Of a stretch of 64,000 bases of DNA, positions 27,895 through 36,926 are shown in pieces. Both the position numbers and the translations under genes were made by a program. The notes below the pieces were generated by a model, which was not told the DNA's origin, did no database searches, and saw only the letters and a list, made by a program, of their open reading frames with translations. Location: assembly GCA_008107755.1 (NCBI GenBank), contig VIRH01000088.1, forward strand, positions 62,001-126,000, read 5' to 3'. Source of the stretch: Rhodobacterales bacterium. Its GTDB lineage: Bacteria > Pseudomonadota > Alphaproteobacteria > Rhizobiales > Stappiaceae. How positions within the stretch are numbered: position 1 is the stretch's first letter; each line of letters starts with the position of its first letter.

Positions 27895-27917
27895 GGCTCT
27901 GAGCTGTCCTGAATCTG

Positions 27918-27951
27918 AAAACCCGCGTCGGTCGCCCGGCGCGGGTTTTTT
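27918..27951 (+). terminator. Intrinsic terminator after secB
   Basis: AAAACCCGCG and CGCGGGTTTT form a 10-bp stem around a 12-base loop, ending in a six-T run. The A-run on the other side lets it also serve the convergent moeB transcript. Confidence 0.85.
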
Positions 27952-28006
27952 CATGGGTCAGATGTTCGCCCGGCAGAAGATGCGGTCGCAGCAGGTCAGG
28001 GAAGGC

Positions 28007-28810
28007 TCAACCGTCCTCCAGAAGCTCAGCCCAGGTCTTCGGGGCGTCCCCGTTCAGCGGGTTCTTCGGCGAGCGCCGATAGCGAACGGTCTCCATCCGG
28101 AAGCCGAGCGCGTCAAAGATCATCAGGCGGCCGACGAGCCCCTCGCCCGCGCCTGTCAGCTCCTTGATGACTTCCATCGCCTGCATGGCGCCGATGATGC
28201 CGGTCAGCGCGCCGAGAACGCCGGCTTCCGCACAGGTCGGCAGCAGGCCTTCGCGCGGCTTTTTCGGAAACAGGCAGCGATAGGTCGGATTGGGCACGCC
28301 GTCCGGCCCTGTCTCGAAGGGACGCAGGGTGGTGATGGAGCCGTCGAACTGCCCGACAGCGGCCGTGACAAGCGGCTTATGGGCAAAGAAGCAGGCATCG
28401 GACACCAGATAGCGGGTCTCGATATTGTCCGAGCCGTCGACCACGAGGTCGTATTTCGAAACCAGCGACATGGCGTTGTGCCCGCCGAGGCGGACGGGAT
28501 GCGGTTCGACCCGGACATTCGGATTGAGCCGCGCGATGGCCTCCGCGGCGCTGGCAACCTTCGGTTCGCTCAGCTGTCCGGTGTCGTGGATCACCTGGCG
28601 CTGAAGATTGGAAAGCGAGACCGTGTCGTCGTCGACGATGCCCAGCGTGCCGATGCCGGCGGCGGCCAGATACTGAAGCGCCGGCGCGCCGAGCCCGCCT
28701 GCCCCGATCACGAGCACGCGCGCATTCTTCAGCTTTTGCTGGCCGGCGCCGCCGATCTCCCGCATCACGATGTGGCGGGCATAGCGTTCGAGTTCGGCAG
28801 GTGAAAGCAT
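28007..28810 (-). CDS. moeB: Molybdopterin-synthase adenylyltransferase MoeB / ThiF-like
   Basis: E1-like enzyme that adenylates the C-terminus of a small sulfur carrier (MoaD or ThiS). The 267-residue protein has the nucleotide loop VLVIGAGGLGAPALQYLAAAG, here seen as GAGGLGAPALQYL, the DDDTVSLSNLQRQ segment and the catalytic-cysteine region CAEAGVLGALTG. The two CxxC zinc knuckles of E. coli MoeB are not visible: only YRCLFPKK remains of the first, and the C-terminal region has none. Whether it serves MoaD, ThiS or another carrier is open. It is convergent with secB and lies 49 bases downstream of hrcA in the same direction. Confidence 0.88.
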   Translation of the reverse strand: MLSPAELERYARHIVMREIGGAGQQKLKNARVLVIGAGGLGAPALQYLAAAGIGTLGIVDDDTVSLSNLQRQVIHDTGQLSEPKVASAAEAIARLNPNVRVEPHPVRLGGHNAMSLVSKYDLVVDGSDNIETRYLVSDACFFAHKPLVTAAVGQFDGSITTLRPFETGPDGVPNPTYRCLFPKKPREGLLPTCAEAGVLGALTGIIGAMQAMEVIKELTGAGEGLVGRLMIFDALGFRMETVRYRRSPKNPLNGDAPKTWAELLEDG

Positions 28811-28859
28811 GTCTGGTCCTGAGTTTTCTTTGTCATGGGCGGCTTTGGGCGGATGAACG

Positions 28860-29909
28860 TCAGCCCAGGAGCCGGCTCACCAGCCGCGCCGTATAGTCCA
28901 CCATCGGGATCACCCGGGCATAGTTCAGTCGCGTCGGGCCGATGACGCCCAGAACGCCGACGATGCGCTGATTGCTGTCGCGGTAGGGCGAGACCACGAG
29001 GGAGGAACCGGACAGCGAAAACAGGTTGTTCTCCGATCCGATGAAAATGCGCACCCCGTCGCCTTTCTCGGCAAGACCGAGAAGCTGGATCAGGTCCTTC
29101 TTGCTTTCCAGATCGTCGAACAGCAGACGGATGCGTTCCAGATCCTCTGCCGCATCCAGGTCGGTCAGGAGGTTGGACCGGCCGCGGATGATCAGCGTGC
29201 CCGGATCCTGAACGGTATCGCCGCTCCAGACGGCCAGTCCCGTGTTGATGACTTTCTGGCTGAGCTGGTCGAGCTCCTCCTGATCCGCGTCGCGCACCTT
29301 CTCGATCTCGCCGCGGATTTCGGAGATCGTCCGTCCCCGGATGCGCGAATTGAGGTAGTTGGTCGCTTCGATCAGCGCGGAGGACGGCAGATCGCCCGGC
29401 ACGTCAATCACACGGTTCTCCACCGATCCGTCTTCGCTCACCATGATGACGAGTGCCTTCAGCGGTTCGATGCGGACAAACTCGATGTGTTTCAGTCGCA
29501 TGTCGGACTTGTGGGTCAAGACGACCCCTGCGCCCATGGACAGACCGGACAGAAGCTGGCTGGCATCCGTGAGCACCTGCTCTGCCGAATTCGCCTGACG
29601 CGAGGCGCGCACCTGCACCTCGATCTGGCGGCGCTCCTCCTGTGTCAGGTCGCCGACCTCCAGCAGCGCGTCAACGAAGAAGCGCAGCCCGATTTCTGTC
29701 GGCAGGCGGCCTGCACTGGTATGCGGCGAGTGCAGCAGGCCCATATGTTCCAGGTCCGACATGACATTGCGGACCGATGCGGGCGACAGCGACATGGCCA
29801 GATTGCGCGAGACGTTGCGCGACCCGACGGGCTCGCCTGTTTCCAGATACGTTTCCACGATGGCGCGGAAGATTTCGCGGGATCTCTTGTCGAGGTCACT
29901 GAGACTCAA
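28860..29909 (-). CDS. hrcA: Heat-inducible transcription repressor HrcA
   Basis: Repressor that binds CIRCE elements and controls groESL-type heat-shock genes with GroEL as thermometer. A TTG start at 29909, seven bases behind GGAG, gives 349 residues beginning [14 protein letters not shown], the family N-terminus. The frame runs on upstream but without family similarity. The N-terminal winged helix ([25 protein letters not shown], seen as [14 protein letters not shown]) and the C-terminal [18 protein letters not shown] motif are intact. It is divergent from rph. No CIRCE element was seen in the intervening 245 bases. Confidence 0.93.
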   Translation of the reverse strand: MSLSDLDKRSREIFRAIVETYLETGEPVGSRNVSRNLAMSLSPASVRNVMSDLEHMGLLHSPHTSAGRLPTEIGLRFFVDALLEVGDLTQEERRQIEVQVRASRQANSAEQVLTDASQLLSGLSMGAGVVLTHKSDMRLKHIEFVRIEPLKALVIMVSEDGSVENRVIDVPGDLPSSALIEATNYLNSRIRGRTISEIRGEIEKVRDADQEELDQLSQKVINTGLAVWSGDTVQDPGTLIIRGRSNLLTDLDAAEDLERIRLLFDDLESKKDLIQLLGLAEKGDGVRIFIGSENNLFSLSGSSLVVSPYRDSNQRIVGVLGVIGPTRLNYARVIPMVDYTARLVSRLLG

Positions 29910-30154
29910 GTCGGTTTCTCCGTCGTGCGTGTCGCGGTATTCGAACGGGCAGAGTGTCCGTATCCAGCACTTATACGCAAAGATATAGGGAGGAAACAGC
30001 AGGCACGGGAAGGCCCTTGATGAAGCAAGCCCCACAAACTCTTTCAACAAGATGCAAGCGGGACCTTTACCTGATGCGAAGATGAGGTCTACAAGGCCCA
30101 CAGGATCGAGAGGAAACAGCGCTTGGTCCGAAGCCAAGGTGGAAAGGGATTTTC

Positions 30155-30868
30155 ATGCGTCCGTCAAAACGCGCAGCCGATGAGCTCCGTGCGGTAACCC
30201 TGGAACGGGGTGTCTCCAAGCACGCGGAGGGCTCCTGTCTCGTCAAGTTCGGCGACACGCACGTCCTGTGCACCGCCAGCCTGGAAGAGCGGATTCCGCC
30301 GTGGCTTCGCGGTCAGGGCCGCGGTTGGGTCACCGCCGAATACGGCATGCTGCCGCGCGCAACCGGTGACCGGATGCGCCGCGAGGCAAGTGCCGGCAAA
30401 CAGTCAGGCCGCACGCAGGAAATCCAGCGTCTCATCGGCCGCTCGCTGCGGGCCATCGTTGACCTGGAAGCGCTGGGCGAAGTCCAGATCAGCGTCGATT
30501 GTGATGTCATTCAGGCCGATGGCGGAACGCGCACGGCGTCCATCACCGGTGCCTGGATCGCGCTGCGCGACTGCATCGAGTGGATGAAATCCCGTGAAAT
30601 GGTGACGAAAGAGATTCTCACCGATCATATCGCTGCAATTTCCTGCGGCATTTACGACGGCAAGCCGGTGCTCGACCTCGACTACGCGGAAGACAGCACG
30701 GCGGAAACCGATGCGAATTTCGTCATGACCGGATCCGGCGGCATCGTCGAGATCCAGGGAACCGCCGAAGGCGCGCCTTTCTCCGAGGAGGAGTTCGCGC
30801 AATTGCTCGGTCTTGCCAAAACGGGCATTGGCCGTCTCGTCGACCTGCAGAAAATGGCGATCCTCTAA
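30155..30868 (+). CDS. rph: Ribonuclease PH
   Basis: Phosphorolytic 3'-5' exoribonuclease that trims tRNA 3' ends, acting as a hexamer. The 237-residue protein begins [12 protein letters not shown] and has family motifs [31 protein letters not shown] (seen in part) and [19 protein letters not shown], with acidic metal ligands in the [17 protein letters not shown] stretch. It heads rph-rdgB-hemW, a conserved order in alphaproteobacteria, divergent from hrcA. Confidence 0.97.
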   Translation: MRPSKRAADELRAVTLERGVSKHAEGSCLVKFGDTHVLCTASLEERIPPWLRGQGRGWVTAEYGMLPRATGDRMRREASAGKQSGRTQEIQRLIGRSLRAIVDLEALGEVQISVDCDVIQADGGTRTASITGAWIALRDCIEWMKSREMVTKEILTDHIAAISCGIYDGKPVLDLDYAEDSTAETDANFVMTGSGGIVEIQGTAEGAPFSEEEFAQLLGLAKTGIGRLVDLQKMAIL

Positions 30869-30943
30869 CACCCTAACAGCGATCAACGTCTAGGCCTTCC
30901 CTGGGTTCACAGTGAAGGCCGGTTGATCCGGGAAGCTCGACCA

Positions 30944-31582
30944 ATGGCACACCGGAAACTGGAACCTGGCAAGCTTGTCGTGGCGAGCCACAACAAGGGC
31001 AAGATCCGCGAGATCGTGGAACTGCTCGGTCCTTACGGCTTCGAGATCGTCTCGGCGGCCGAGCTTGATCTTCCCGAGCCGGACGAAACCGGCGTGACCT
31101 TCGAGGAAAACGCGGAAATCAAGGCCGTCGCGTCAGCTCGGGCCGCGGGTCTTCCCGCGCTCGCCGATGACAGCGGCTTCTGCGTCGAGGCGCTGGGCGG
31201 CGATCCGGGGATCTACTCCGCGCGCTGGGCCGGTCCGGACAAGGATTTCGCGATGGCCATGCGCACCATCGAGGAAAAGCTCCAGTCGGCCGGCGCCGAT
31301 ACGCCGGAAAACCGGCGCGGATCCTTCGTCGCCGTGCTCTGCCTGGCGTGGCCGGACGGCGATCGCGCTTTTTTCCGGGGAGAAGTCGAAGGACAGGTGG
31401 TCTGGCCCCCCCGCGGAACGCAGGGTTTCGGGTACGATCCGGTGTTTCAGCCCGACGGTCACGACCGCACCTTCGGTGAAATGACCTCGGATGAAAAACA
31501 CGGCTGGTCCGGATCCGGTCCTGCACTGTCGCACCGCGCCAGGGCGTTCCGGCTGTTCGCGGAAAGCTGCTTGAAAGGATAA
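30944..31582 (+). CDS. rdgB: XTP/dITP pyrophosphatase
   Basis: House-cleaning nucleotidase that removes deaminated purine nucleotides (ITP, XTP, dITP) from the pool. The 212-residue protein (ATG at 30944, GGGAAG upstream) has the substrate motif [42 protein letters not shown] and SHRARA. An upstream TTG at 30923 is possible but less likely. It lies between rph and hemW in one operon, 8 bases before hemW. Confidence 0.96.
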   Translation: MAHRKLEPGKLVVASHNKGKIREIVELLGPYGFEIVSAAELDLPEPDETGVTFEENAEIKAVASARAAGLPALADDSGFCVEALGGDPGIYSARWAGPDKDFAMAMRTIEEKLQSAGADTPENRRGSFVAVLCLAWPDGDRAFFRGEVEGQVVWPPRGTQGFGYDPVFQPDGHDRTFGEMTSDEKHGWSGSGPALSHRARAFRLFAESCLKG

Positions 31583-31590
31583 TAAAACGA

Positions 31591-32751
31591 ATGGCAACCG
31601 GGGCGATCGAAGGAGGATTCGGGATCTATTTACATTGGCCGTTCTGCGCGGCCAAATGCCCGTATTGCGACTTCAATTCCCATGTGCGCCATCAGCCAGT
31701 CGACCAGGCCCGCTTTGCGGCCGCGCTCGACCGCGAACTTGCCAATTTCGCCGAACTGACGCCCGGCCGGACCGTCCAGTCGATCTTCCTCGGCGGCGGC
31801 ACGCCCTCGCTCATGGACCCGGCAACGGTCGAACGGGTACTGACGGCCATTTCCGACAAATGGACGCTGGACGACAATGTCGAGATTTCCATGGAGGCCA
31901 ACCCCACGTCCGTGGAAGCCGAGCGCTTCCGCGGCTACCGCGCGGCGGGTGTCAACCGTGTCTCGCTCGGCGTCCAGTCGCTGAACGACGCCGACCTGAA
32001 GATGCTGGGGCGCCTGCATGACGCCGCGACCGCGCGTGCTGCCATCGAGACCGCCCGCGAGACCTTTCCGCGTCTCTCCTTCGATCTGATCTATGCACGG
32101 CCCGAGCAGACGCTTGACGCATGGGCCGAAGAGCTCAGGGCAGCCATCGCGCTCGCCGCCGACCACCTGTCGCTCTACCAGCTGACCATCGAGGAAGGGA
32201 CGCCCTTCCACGCGCTCTTCAACGCGGGCAAGCTGAAGATGCCGGAGCAGGAACTCGGCGCGGAATTCTTCGCCCTGACGCAGGATGTGACTGCCGAAGC
32301 CGGCATGCCGGCTTACGAAGTGTCCAACCACGCCAGACCAGGCGCCGAGTGCCGGCACAACCTCGTCTACTGGCGCTATGGCGACTATGTCGGCGTCGGA
32401 CCGGGCGCTCATGGCCGCCTGACAGTCGGTGCCAACCGGCTTGCAACGGCAACCGAACGCCATCCCGAAACCTGGCTCCAGCATGTCGAGCAAGGTGGAC
32501 ATGGCATGGTCGAGAACATGGGCCTGTCGGAAGAGGAACAGGGCGACGAATACCTGCTGATGGGTCTTCGCCTGACCGAGGGGATTGATCTCAAGCGCTA
32601 TGAAAGCCTCGCGCACCGGGGCATCGATCCGCGCCGCCTGAACGCGCTTATCGAGCACGGCATGGTCGAACAACTGGGGGAAAACCGGGTCCGGGCGACA
32701 CGGGATGGTTTTTTTGTTCTCGACGCCGTGGTCGCGGATCTGGCCGCGTAA
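31591..32751 (+). CDS. hemW: Radical SAM heme chaperone HemW
   Basis: Radical SAM protein that binds heme and is thought to insert it into respiratory proteins; formerly annotated as oxygen-independent coproporphyrinogen oxidase. The 386-residue protein has the 4Fe-4S motif CAAKCPYC with the extra Phe typical of HemW (CPYCDFNSH), then FLGGGTPSLM, MEANPTSVE and RVSLGVQSL. The C-terminal HemN-type domain is complete. It has three cysteines plus the following Asp-Phe as in HemW, not the fourth cysteine of true HemN. It is last in rph-rdgB-hemW. Confidence 0.94.
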   Translation: MATGAIEGGFGIYLHWPFCAAKCPYCDFNSHVRHQPVDQARFAAALDRELANFAELTPGRTVQSIFLGGGTPSLMDPATVERVLTAISDKWTLDDNVEISMEANPTSVEAERFRGYRAAGVNRVSLGVQSLNDADLKMLGRLHDAATARAAIETARETFPRLSFDLIYARPEQTLDAWAEELRAAIALAADHLSLYQLTIEEGTPFHALFNAGKLKMPEQELGAEFFALTQDVTAEAGMPAYEVSNHARPGAECRHNLVYWRYGDYVGVGPGAHGRLTVGANRLATATERHPETWLQHVEQGGHGMVENMGLSEEEQGDEYLLMGLRLTEGIDLKRYESLAHRGIDPRRLNALIEHGMVEQLGENRVRATRDGFFVLDAVVADLAA

Positions 32752-32916
32752 CGCTGCGCAGATTTCTTCTATCAAGTTGATTTAAAAACGAAACGCAGTT
32801 TTGCGGCGCACAGTATTTCGCTGCCGAAACGCGAATGAGACTGAAAACGAGGCATTAGGCAAACGAGCGCATAACAAATAGCAGTATTGCGGCCAGCCAG
32901 CCGCATAGCTATTCTG

Positions 32917-32927
32917 TTGCGATGCAA
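32917..32927. promoter_or_regulatory. Short TTGC-N3-GCAA palindrome upstream of phaZ
   Basis: TTGCGATGCAA lies about 95 bases before the phaZ start, followed nearby by another TGCAA. TGC-rich palindromes are bound by PhaR-type PHB regulators in alphaproteobacteria. The link is weak and inferential. The rest of the 270-base gap after hemW is AT-richer than its surroundings and holds no gene. Confidence 0.3.
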
Positions 32928-33021
32928 TAGACGGTGCAAAAACACAGCGAGCCGGACCGATACGTGTCCAGATACGCCTCAAGAGGCAGGCAACGGCTTC
33001 GCAAACAAAGGAGATGCGCCT

Positions 33022-34659
33022 TTGCCATTTTATCATCTTTACGAGCTGAACCATGCCGCCATGGCGCCTTTCCGGGCGATGGCCGACATGACGCGCCTCT
33101 ACTTCCAGAACCCGCTCAATCCCTTGAGCCATACCAGCTACGGACGGCAGGTTGCCGCCGGGTGCGAGGTTCTGGAACGCACCACCCGCCGCTATGGCAA
33201 GCCCGAGTTCGGACTTAAGGAAACCTGGGTCGGCGGCGTTCGCGTGCCGGTTCGCGAGAACATCGTCTGGCGCCGGCCGTTCTGCGACCTGATCCATTTC
33301 GAGCGCGGCGTGACCACCCGCCGCAACGACCCGAAGATCCTGATCGTCGCGCCGATGTCCGGCCACTACGCCACGCTTCTGCGCGGCACCGTGGAAGCTC
33401 TTCTGCCGACCGCGGACATTTACATCACCGACTGGATCGATGCCCGCATGGTGCCCGTCCAGGACGGCAAGTTCGATCTGGACGACTACATCGACTACAT
33501 CATTTCCCTGCTCCACTTCCTGGGGCCGGACACGCATATCCTCGGCGTCTGTCAGCCGTCCGTGCCGGTTCTGGCGGCGGTCGCGGTGATGGAAGGCCGG
33601 GAAGACCCTTACGTGCCCTCCAGCATGACACTGATGGGCGGGCCCATCGACACGCGCGTCGCGCCGACGGCGGTCAACGACCTCGCCGTCAGCAAGGGCA
33701 TCGAGTGGTTCAAGTCGAATGTCATCATGAAGGTGCCCTTCCCGCACCCCGGCTTCATGCGTGACGTCTATCCGGGCTTCCTGCAGCTGTCAGGCTTCAT
33801 GAGCATGAACCTCGATCGCCATGTCACGGCGCACCGGGACTTCTTCCAGCATCTGGTGGCAGGCGACGGCGACAGCGCCGAGAAACACCGCGAGTTCTAT
33901 GACGAATATCTTGCCGTGATGGACCTGAGCGCTGAGTTCTACCTGCAGACCGTCGAAACGGTCTTCATCGATCACGCCCTGCCCAACGGCACCATGACCC
34001 ACAATGGCCTGACGGTGGATTGCTCCAAGATCAAGCGGACCGCGCTGCTGACCGTGGAAGGCGAGAAGGACGACATTACGGGCCGGGGTCAGACCAAAGC
34101 CGCTCACAAGCTCTGCACGAACCTGCCCGAGGACATGAAGGCCCATTACGAGCAGCCGAATGTCGGCCACTACGGGGTCTTCAACGGGTCCCGCTGGCGG
34201 GCCGAGATCGCACCGAGGGTGATGGACTTCATCCGCACCCATCGGGCTGACCGGCGCACCGCCACCACGCCGCCGAGGCCGCTTGCCGAAAAGGCAGCCG
34301 CGACCAGGCCGGCTGACGAAACCGCCGCTCCGGTCAAGCCGGCGGCCAAAAAGGCGGTCAAGCGCGATGCCAAGGTGAAGACCGAGGCCAAAAGCGCGCC
34401 GGTCGCGGTCAAGAAAGGCTCTCTGGAGGAAATCCTCCTTCAGAAGCCCGATGGCGTTGCCGATGATCTGAAGGCGATCAGCGGCGTCGGACCGAAGCTG
34501 GAATCGGCGCTCAATGAAGCCGGTATCTTTCACTACTGGCAGATTGCCGGACTGACCGACGAGCAGATCGAGGCGCTGGACAGCAAGCTCGATTTCCGTG
34601 GCCGCATTGCGCGCGACAAATGGATCGAACAGGCGCGGCAACTCTCCGAAACGGTCTGA
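33022..34659 (+). CDS. phaZ: Intracellular polyhydroxybutyrate depolymerase with C-terminal helix-hairpin-helix domain
   Basis: Mobilises stored PHB granules. A TTG start at 33022, eight bases behind AAGGAG, gives MPFYHLYELNHAAMAPFR, the family N-terminus, and 545 residues. Residues 1 to about 400 are the alpha/beta-hydrolase PhaZ domain, with the likely nucleophile Cys177 in GVCQPSVP and the HYGVFNGSRWR end motif. PhaZ proteins normally stop near 405 residues. Here a Lys/Ala/Pro-rich linker (about 405-480) leads to a 65-residue helix-hairpin-helix domain (DDLKAISGVGPKLESALNEAG, seen as LKAISGVGPKLESALNEA) like those at the C-termini of rhizobial NuoE and L21. The tail could tether the enzyme to DNA, RNA or a granule protein. 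A strong terminator follows at 34777. Confidence 0.92.
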   Translation: MPFYHLYELNHAAMAPFRAMADMTRLYFQNPLNPLSHTSYGRQVAAGCEVLERTTRRYGKPEFGLKETWVGGVRVPVRENIVWRRPFCDLIHFERGVTTRRNDPKILIVAPMSGHYATLLRGTVEALLPTADIYITDWIDARMVPVQDGKFDLDDYIDYIISLLHFLGPDTHILGVCQPSVPVLAAVAVMEGREDPYVPSSMTLMGGPIDTRVAPTAVNDLAVSKGIEWFKSNVIMKVPFPHPGFMRDVYPGFLQLSGFMSMNLDRHVTAHRDFFQHLVAGDGDSAEKHREFYDEYLAVMDLSAEFYLQTVETVFIDHALPNGTMTHNGLTVDCSKIKRTALLTVEGEKDDITGRGQTKAAHKLCTNLPEDMKAHYEQPNVGHYGVFNGSRWRAEIAPRVMDFIRTHRADRRTATTPPRPLAEKAAATRPADETAAPVKPAAKKAVKRDAKVKTEAKSAPVAVKKGSLEEILLQKPDGVADDLKAISGVGPKLESALNEAGIFHYWQIAGLTDEQIEALDSKLDFRGRIARDKWIEQARQLSETV

Positions 34660-34776
34660 CCGGATCGGTCAAACCGGGTTTGGGCTGCCGCTGGTTCGAT
34701 CGGGACGCGCGGGTTTCCTGTGATTTTCGCCGGGACCCATAGCGTCCGGATTTGCAAGTTCAATCAGCATGTTGCA

Positions 34777-34807
34777 CCCCGGCGAAACGTCTTTCGCCGG
34801 GGTTTTT
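34777..34807 (+). terminator. Strong intrinsic terminator
   Basis: CCCCGGCGAAA and TTTCGCCGGGG form a perfect 11-bp stem with a CGTC loop, followed by TTTTT. It ends phaZ transcription about 120 bases past the stop. Confidence 0.9.
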
Positions 34808-34902
34808 CATATGCGGCAGCCCGTGTCTGGCATCACAAATCCTTGAAGGAACTCAGCGTAATCACCACCTTAGTGTCGTTGATCTCTGAAATGGATAGGA
34901 CG

Positions 34903-35328
34903 ATGACAACGACTAAAAGTTGCATGATCAAGCCTGCCTGGACGCCGGCCACCATTGGTCTGATGGTGCTGGGGTTCGTGGTCTTTTGGCCGCTCGGCCT
35001 CGCCATGCTCGCCTACATTCTTTGGGGCGACAGGTTCGAGGGGATGGCACGCGACGCTAGGAACCAGTGGCGGGCCAGCCCGCTGAAGGGAGCATTCGAC
35101 AACATGTCCAGCAGCACCGGTTATGCCCGCACGGGCAATGTAGCCTTTGACGAGTATCGTGAGCGCGAACTGAAGCGCCTTGAGGAAGAACGTGCGAAGA
35201 TCGACGCCATGCGTACGGAATTCGACGATTTCCTTCGCGAACTGCGCCGGGCGCGCGATCAGGAAGAATTTGATCGCTTCATGCACAACCGGGGCCGGAA
35301 CACTGGTGGCGAAGGCGCTCCTGCCTGA
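34903..35328 (+). CDS. DUF2852 membrane protein
   Basis: A 141-residue protein from the ATG at 34903. Residues about 18-45 (ATIGLMVLGFVVFWPLGLAM) form one membrane span or a re-entrant hairpin, followed by a charged stretch with many Arg and Glu (about 85-125, predicted coiled coil: RERELKRLEEERAKIDAMRT). This matches DUF2852, a family common in alphaproteobacteria with no known function. The frame is open upstream across the phaZ terminator, but that part is not protein-like. A terminator follows at 35372. Confidence 0.82.
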   Translation: MTTTKSCMIKPAWTPATIGLMVLGFVVFWPLGLAMLAYILWGDRFEGMARDARNQWRASPLKGAFDNMSSSTGYARTGNVAFDEYRERELKRLEEERAKIDAMRTEFDDFLRELRRARDQEEFDRFMHNRGRNTGGEGAPA

Positions 35329-35371
35329 TAAACCACAGCATCCTCGCCTTGCGGCGGGGATCGCCTGACCG

Positions 35372-35399
35372 AAGGCGGCGCCCTCAAAAGCGCCGCCTT
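35372..35399 (+). terminator. Intrinsic terminator after the DUF2852 gene
   Basis: AAGGCGGCGC and GCGCCGCCTT form a perfect 10-bp stem with an 8-base loop; a T-rich stretch follows a few bases later (CGTTTTG). Confidence 0.75.
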
Positions 35400-35529
35400 A
35401 GTCGTTTTGAAAGCGACAGAGGTTCGTCTCACGGCGCTCACCAAGCCTGAACGCGGACATGAAGTTATTTTCCGCAGCGGGATTGGGCCTTAGACTGCAG
35501 AAACTGATTCGTTTGGACCTTCGCCCCTG

Positions 35530-36267
35530 ATGCTTTTTCGCCCGGACCGAAACCGAATTCCCGATCACATCGACATCGAGACGGATACCGGCGCCGTGCG
35601 GATCCGGCTGCGGGTCAATCCGCGCGCCAACCGGTATCTTCTGCGGCTGCCGGCGGACAGGTCGGGACCGGTCCTGACAGTGCCCAAGGGCGGCAACCTT
35701 GCCCGGGCCGAGCGCTTTGCCCGTCAGCATATCGACTGGCTTGTCGAGCGACTGCAGGACCGAGCGGATCATGTGGCGTTCCAGCTCGGCGACCTTGTGC
35801 CCCTGCGCGGTGTCGACCACCGCATCGTCACGACGGGCCGTTTGCGCGGCCTTGTCTCGGTGGGGCAGACGGAAGATGGTGAACCCGCGTTGTTCGTGCC
35901 CGGTGCCGAGGATCACGTCCCCCGCAAGGTGACTGCCTGGCTCAAGGAAGAAGCCCGAAAGGACCTGTCCGAGCGGGCTGGCATGCACGCCAAAGCGATC
36001 GACAGGAAAATCGCCGCCATCAGCATTCGCGACACAAAGAGCCGCTGGGGCTCCTGCGCGGCCAACGGCCGGCTCTCGTTTTCGTGGCGGCTGGTGCTCG
36101 CCCCGCCGGAAATTCTCGACTATGTGGCGGCCCATGAAGTGGCCCACCTGAAGGAAATGAACCACTCCGACCGGTTCTGGCGGATTTGCGAGCAGCTCGC
36201 GCCGCAGACACCATCGGCAAGGCACTGGCTGAAGCAGAACGGGCTTCACCTGCACGGTTATGGCTGA
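35530..36267 (+). CDS. YgjP-type (SprT-like, DUF45) zinc metalloprotein
   Basis: A 245-residue protein of the YgjP/M48-related group. The zinc-binding helix HEVAHLKEMNHSDRFW starts at His202, with the Glu and second His in place. SRWGSCAANGRLSFSWRLVLAP just before it is the family's strand signature. Known members are annotated as metal-dependent hydrolases; E. coli YgjP has been reported as a UTP pyrophosphatase, but the role here is unproven. No signal peptide is seen, so it is probably cytoplasmic. It stands alone between small envelope genes. Confidence 0.85.
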   Translation: MLFRPDRNRIPDHIDIETDTGAVRIRLRVNPRANRYLLRLPADRSGPVLTVPKGGNLARAERFARQHIDWLVERLQDRADHVAFQLGDLVPLRGVDHRIVTTGRLRGLVSVGQTEDGEPALFVPGAEDHVPRKVTAWLKEEARKDLSERAGMHAKAIDRKIAAISIRDTKSRWGSCAANGRLSFSWRLVLAPPEILDYVAAHEVAHLKEMNHSDRFWRICEQLAPQTPSARHWLKQNGLHLHGYG

Positions 36268-36353
36268 ACGCTGATACCAACTAGGGCTGACCGGGGCTCC
36301 CTGGTGTCAGGAAGGGTCCGATATCCGCTACCATCTTCGGGGGGAACCGAAAC

Positions 36354-36797
36354 ATGTCCAAGATCCAGACGCGTGGATTTCGATCACGCAACACGCCGGT
36401 GGCAATCCTGGCGGCAGCGCTCACGATCCTTCCTGCCGGCAACGCCCTCGCCGACAGTTGCTGGATGCACAATGGTTCGGTGATGCGTCTGGAGGCGGAT
36501 GGGAATCAGCGCTGGCTCAGCTACGAAGTTCCGCGCGACGCCCTGCGCAGCGCCGGCGTGGTGCAAGGCACACTGCTCTTCAACGGTGTCATGGAGGGTA
36601 ACCGGTACAAGGGAACTGCGCGGGTCTTTTCGAAATTCTGCCCGGGTCAGCCGTTGGAGTATCGTGCCGAAGGGCCGGTGCGCAGCGATCAGCTGAAAGT
36701 CACCCTCAGCGGGCGGCGAGAAATCTATCGTCGGTGCCGACCGACGGGAAAGTTCACCACCGACACGCTCGTCTTCACCTACAGCCACGCGTGCTGA
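36354..36797 (+). CDS. Small secreted cysteine-containing protein, unknown
   Basis: A 147-residue protein with a Sec signal peptide (cleavage probably after GNALA, about residue 33). The mature part has four cysteines (in DSCWMHNGS, SKFCPGQP, YRRCRPTG and the C-terminal SHAC), likely two disulfides, and looks all-beta. GGGGGG just upstream of the ATG serves as ribosome site. No domain recognised. It is convergent with the class A PBP gene. Confidence 0.75.
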   Translation: MSKIQTRGFRSRNTPVAILAAALTILPAGNALADSCWMHNGSVMRLEADGNQRWLSYEVPRDALRSAGVVQGTLLFNGVMEGNRYKGTARVFSKFCPGQPLEYRAEGPVRSDQLKVTLSGRREIYRRCRPTGKFTTDTLVFTYSHAC

Positions 36798-36926
36798 AGA
36801 AAAGCTTCCGAGCCCGCTTGGCGAGATCGGCTGGCACGGGCGCGTGATAGGTCAGGGCGCGCGGATCTGCCGTATCGGCGAACGCGCACGCTCGCGTCGA
36901 TCATCCAACCCGTGACAGAGAGTTCT

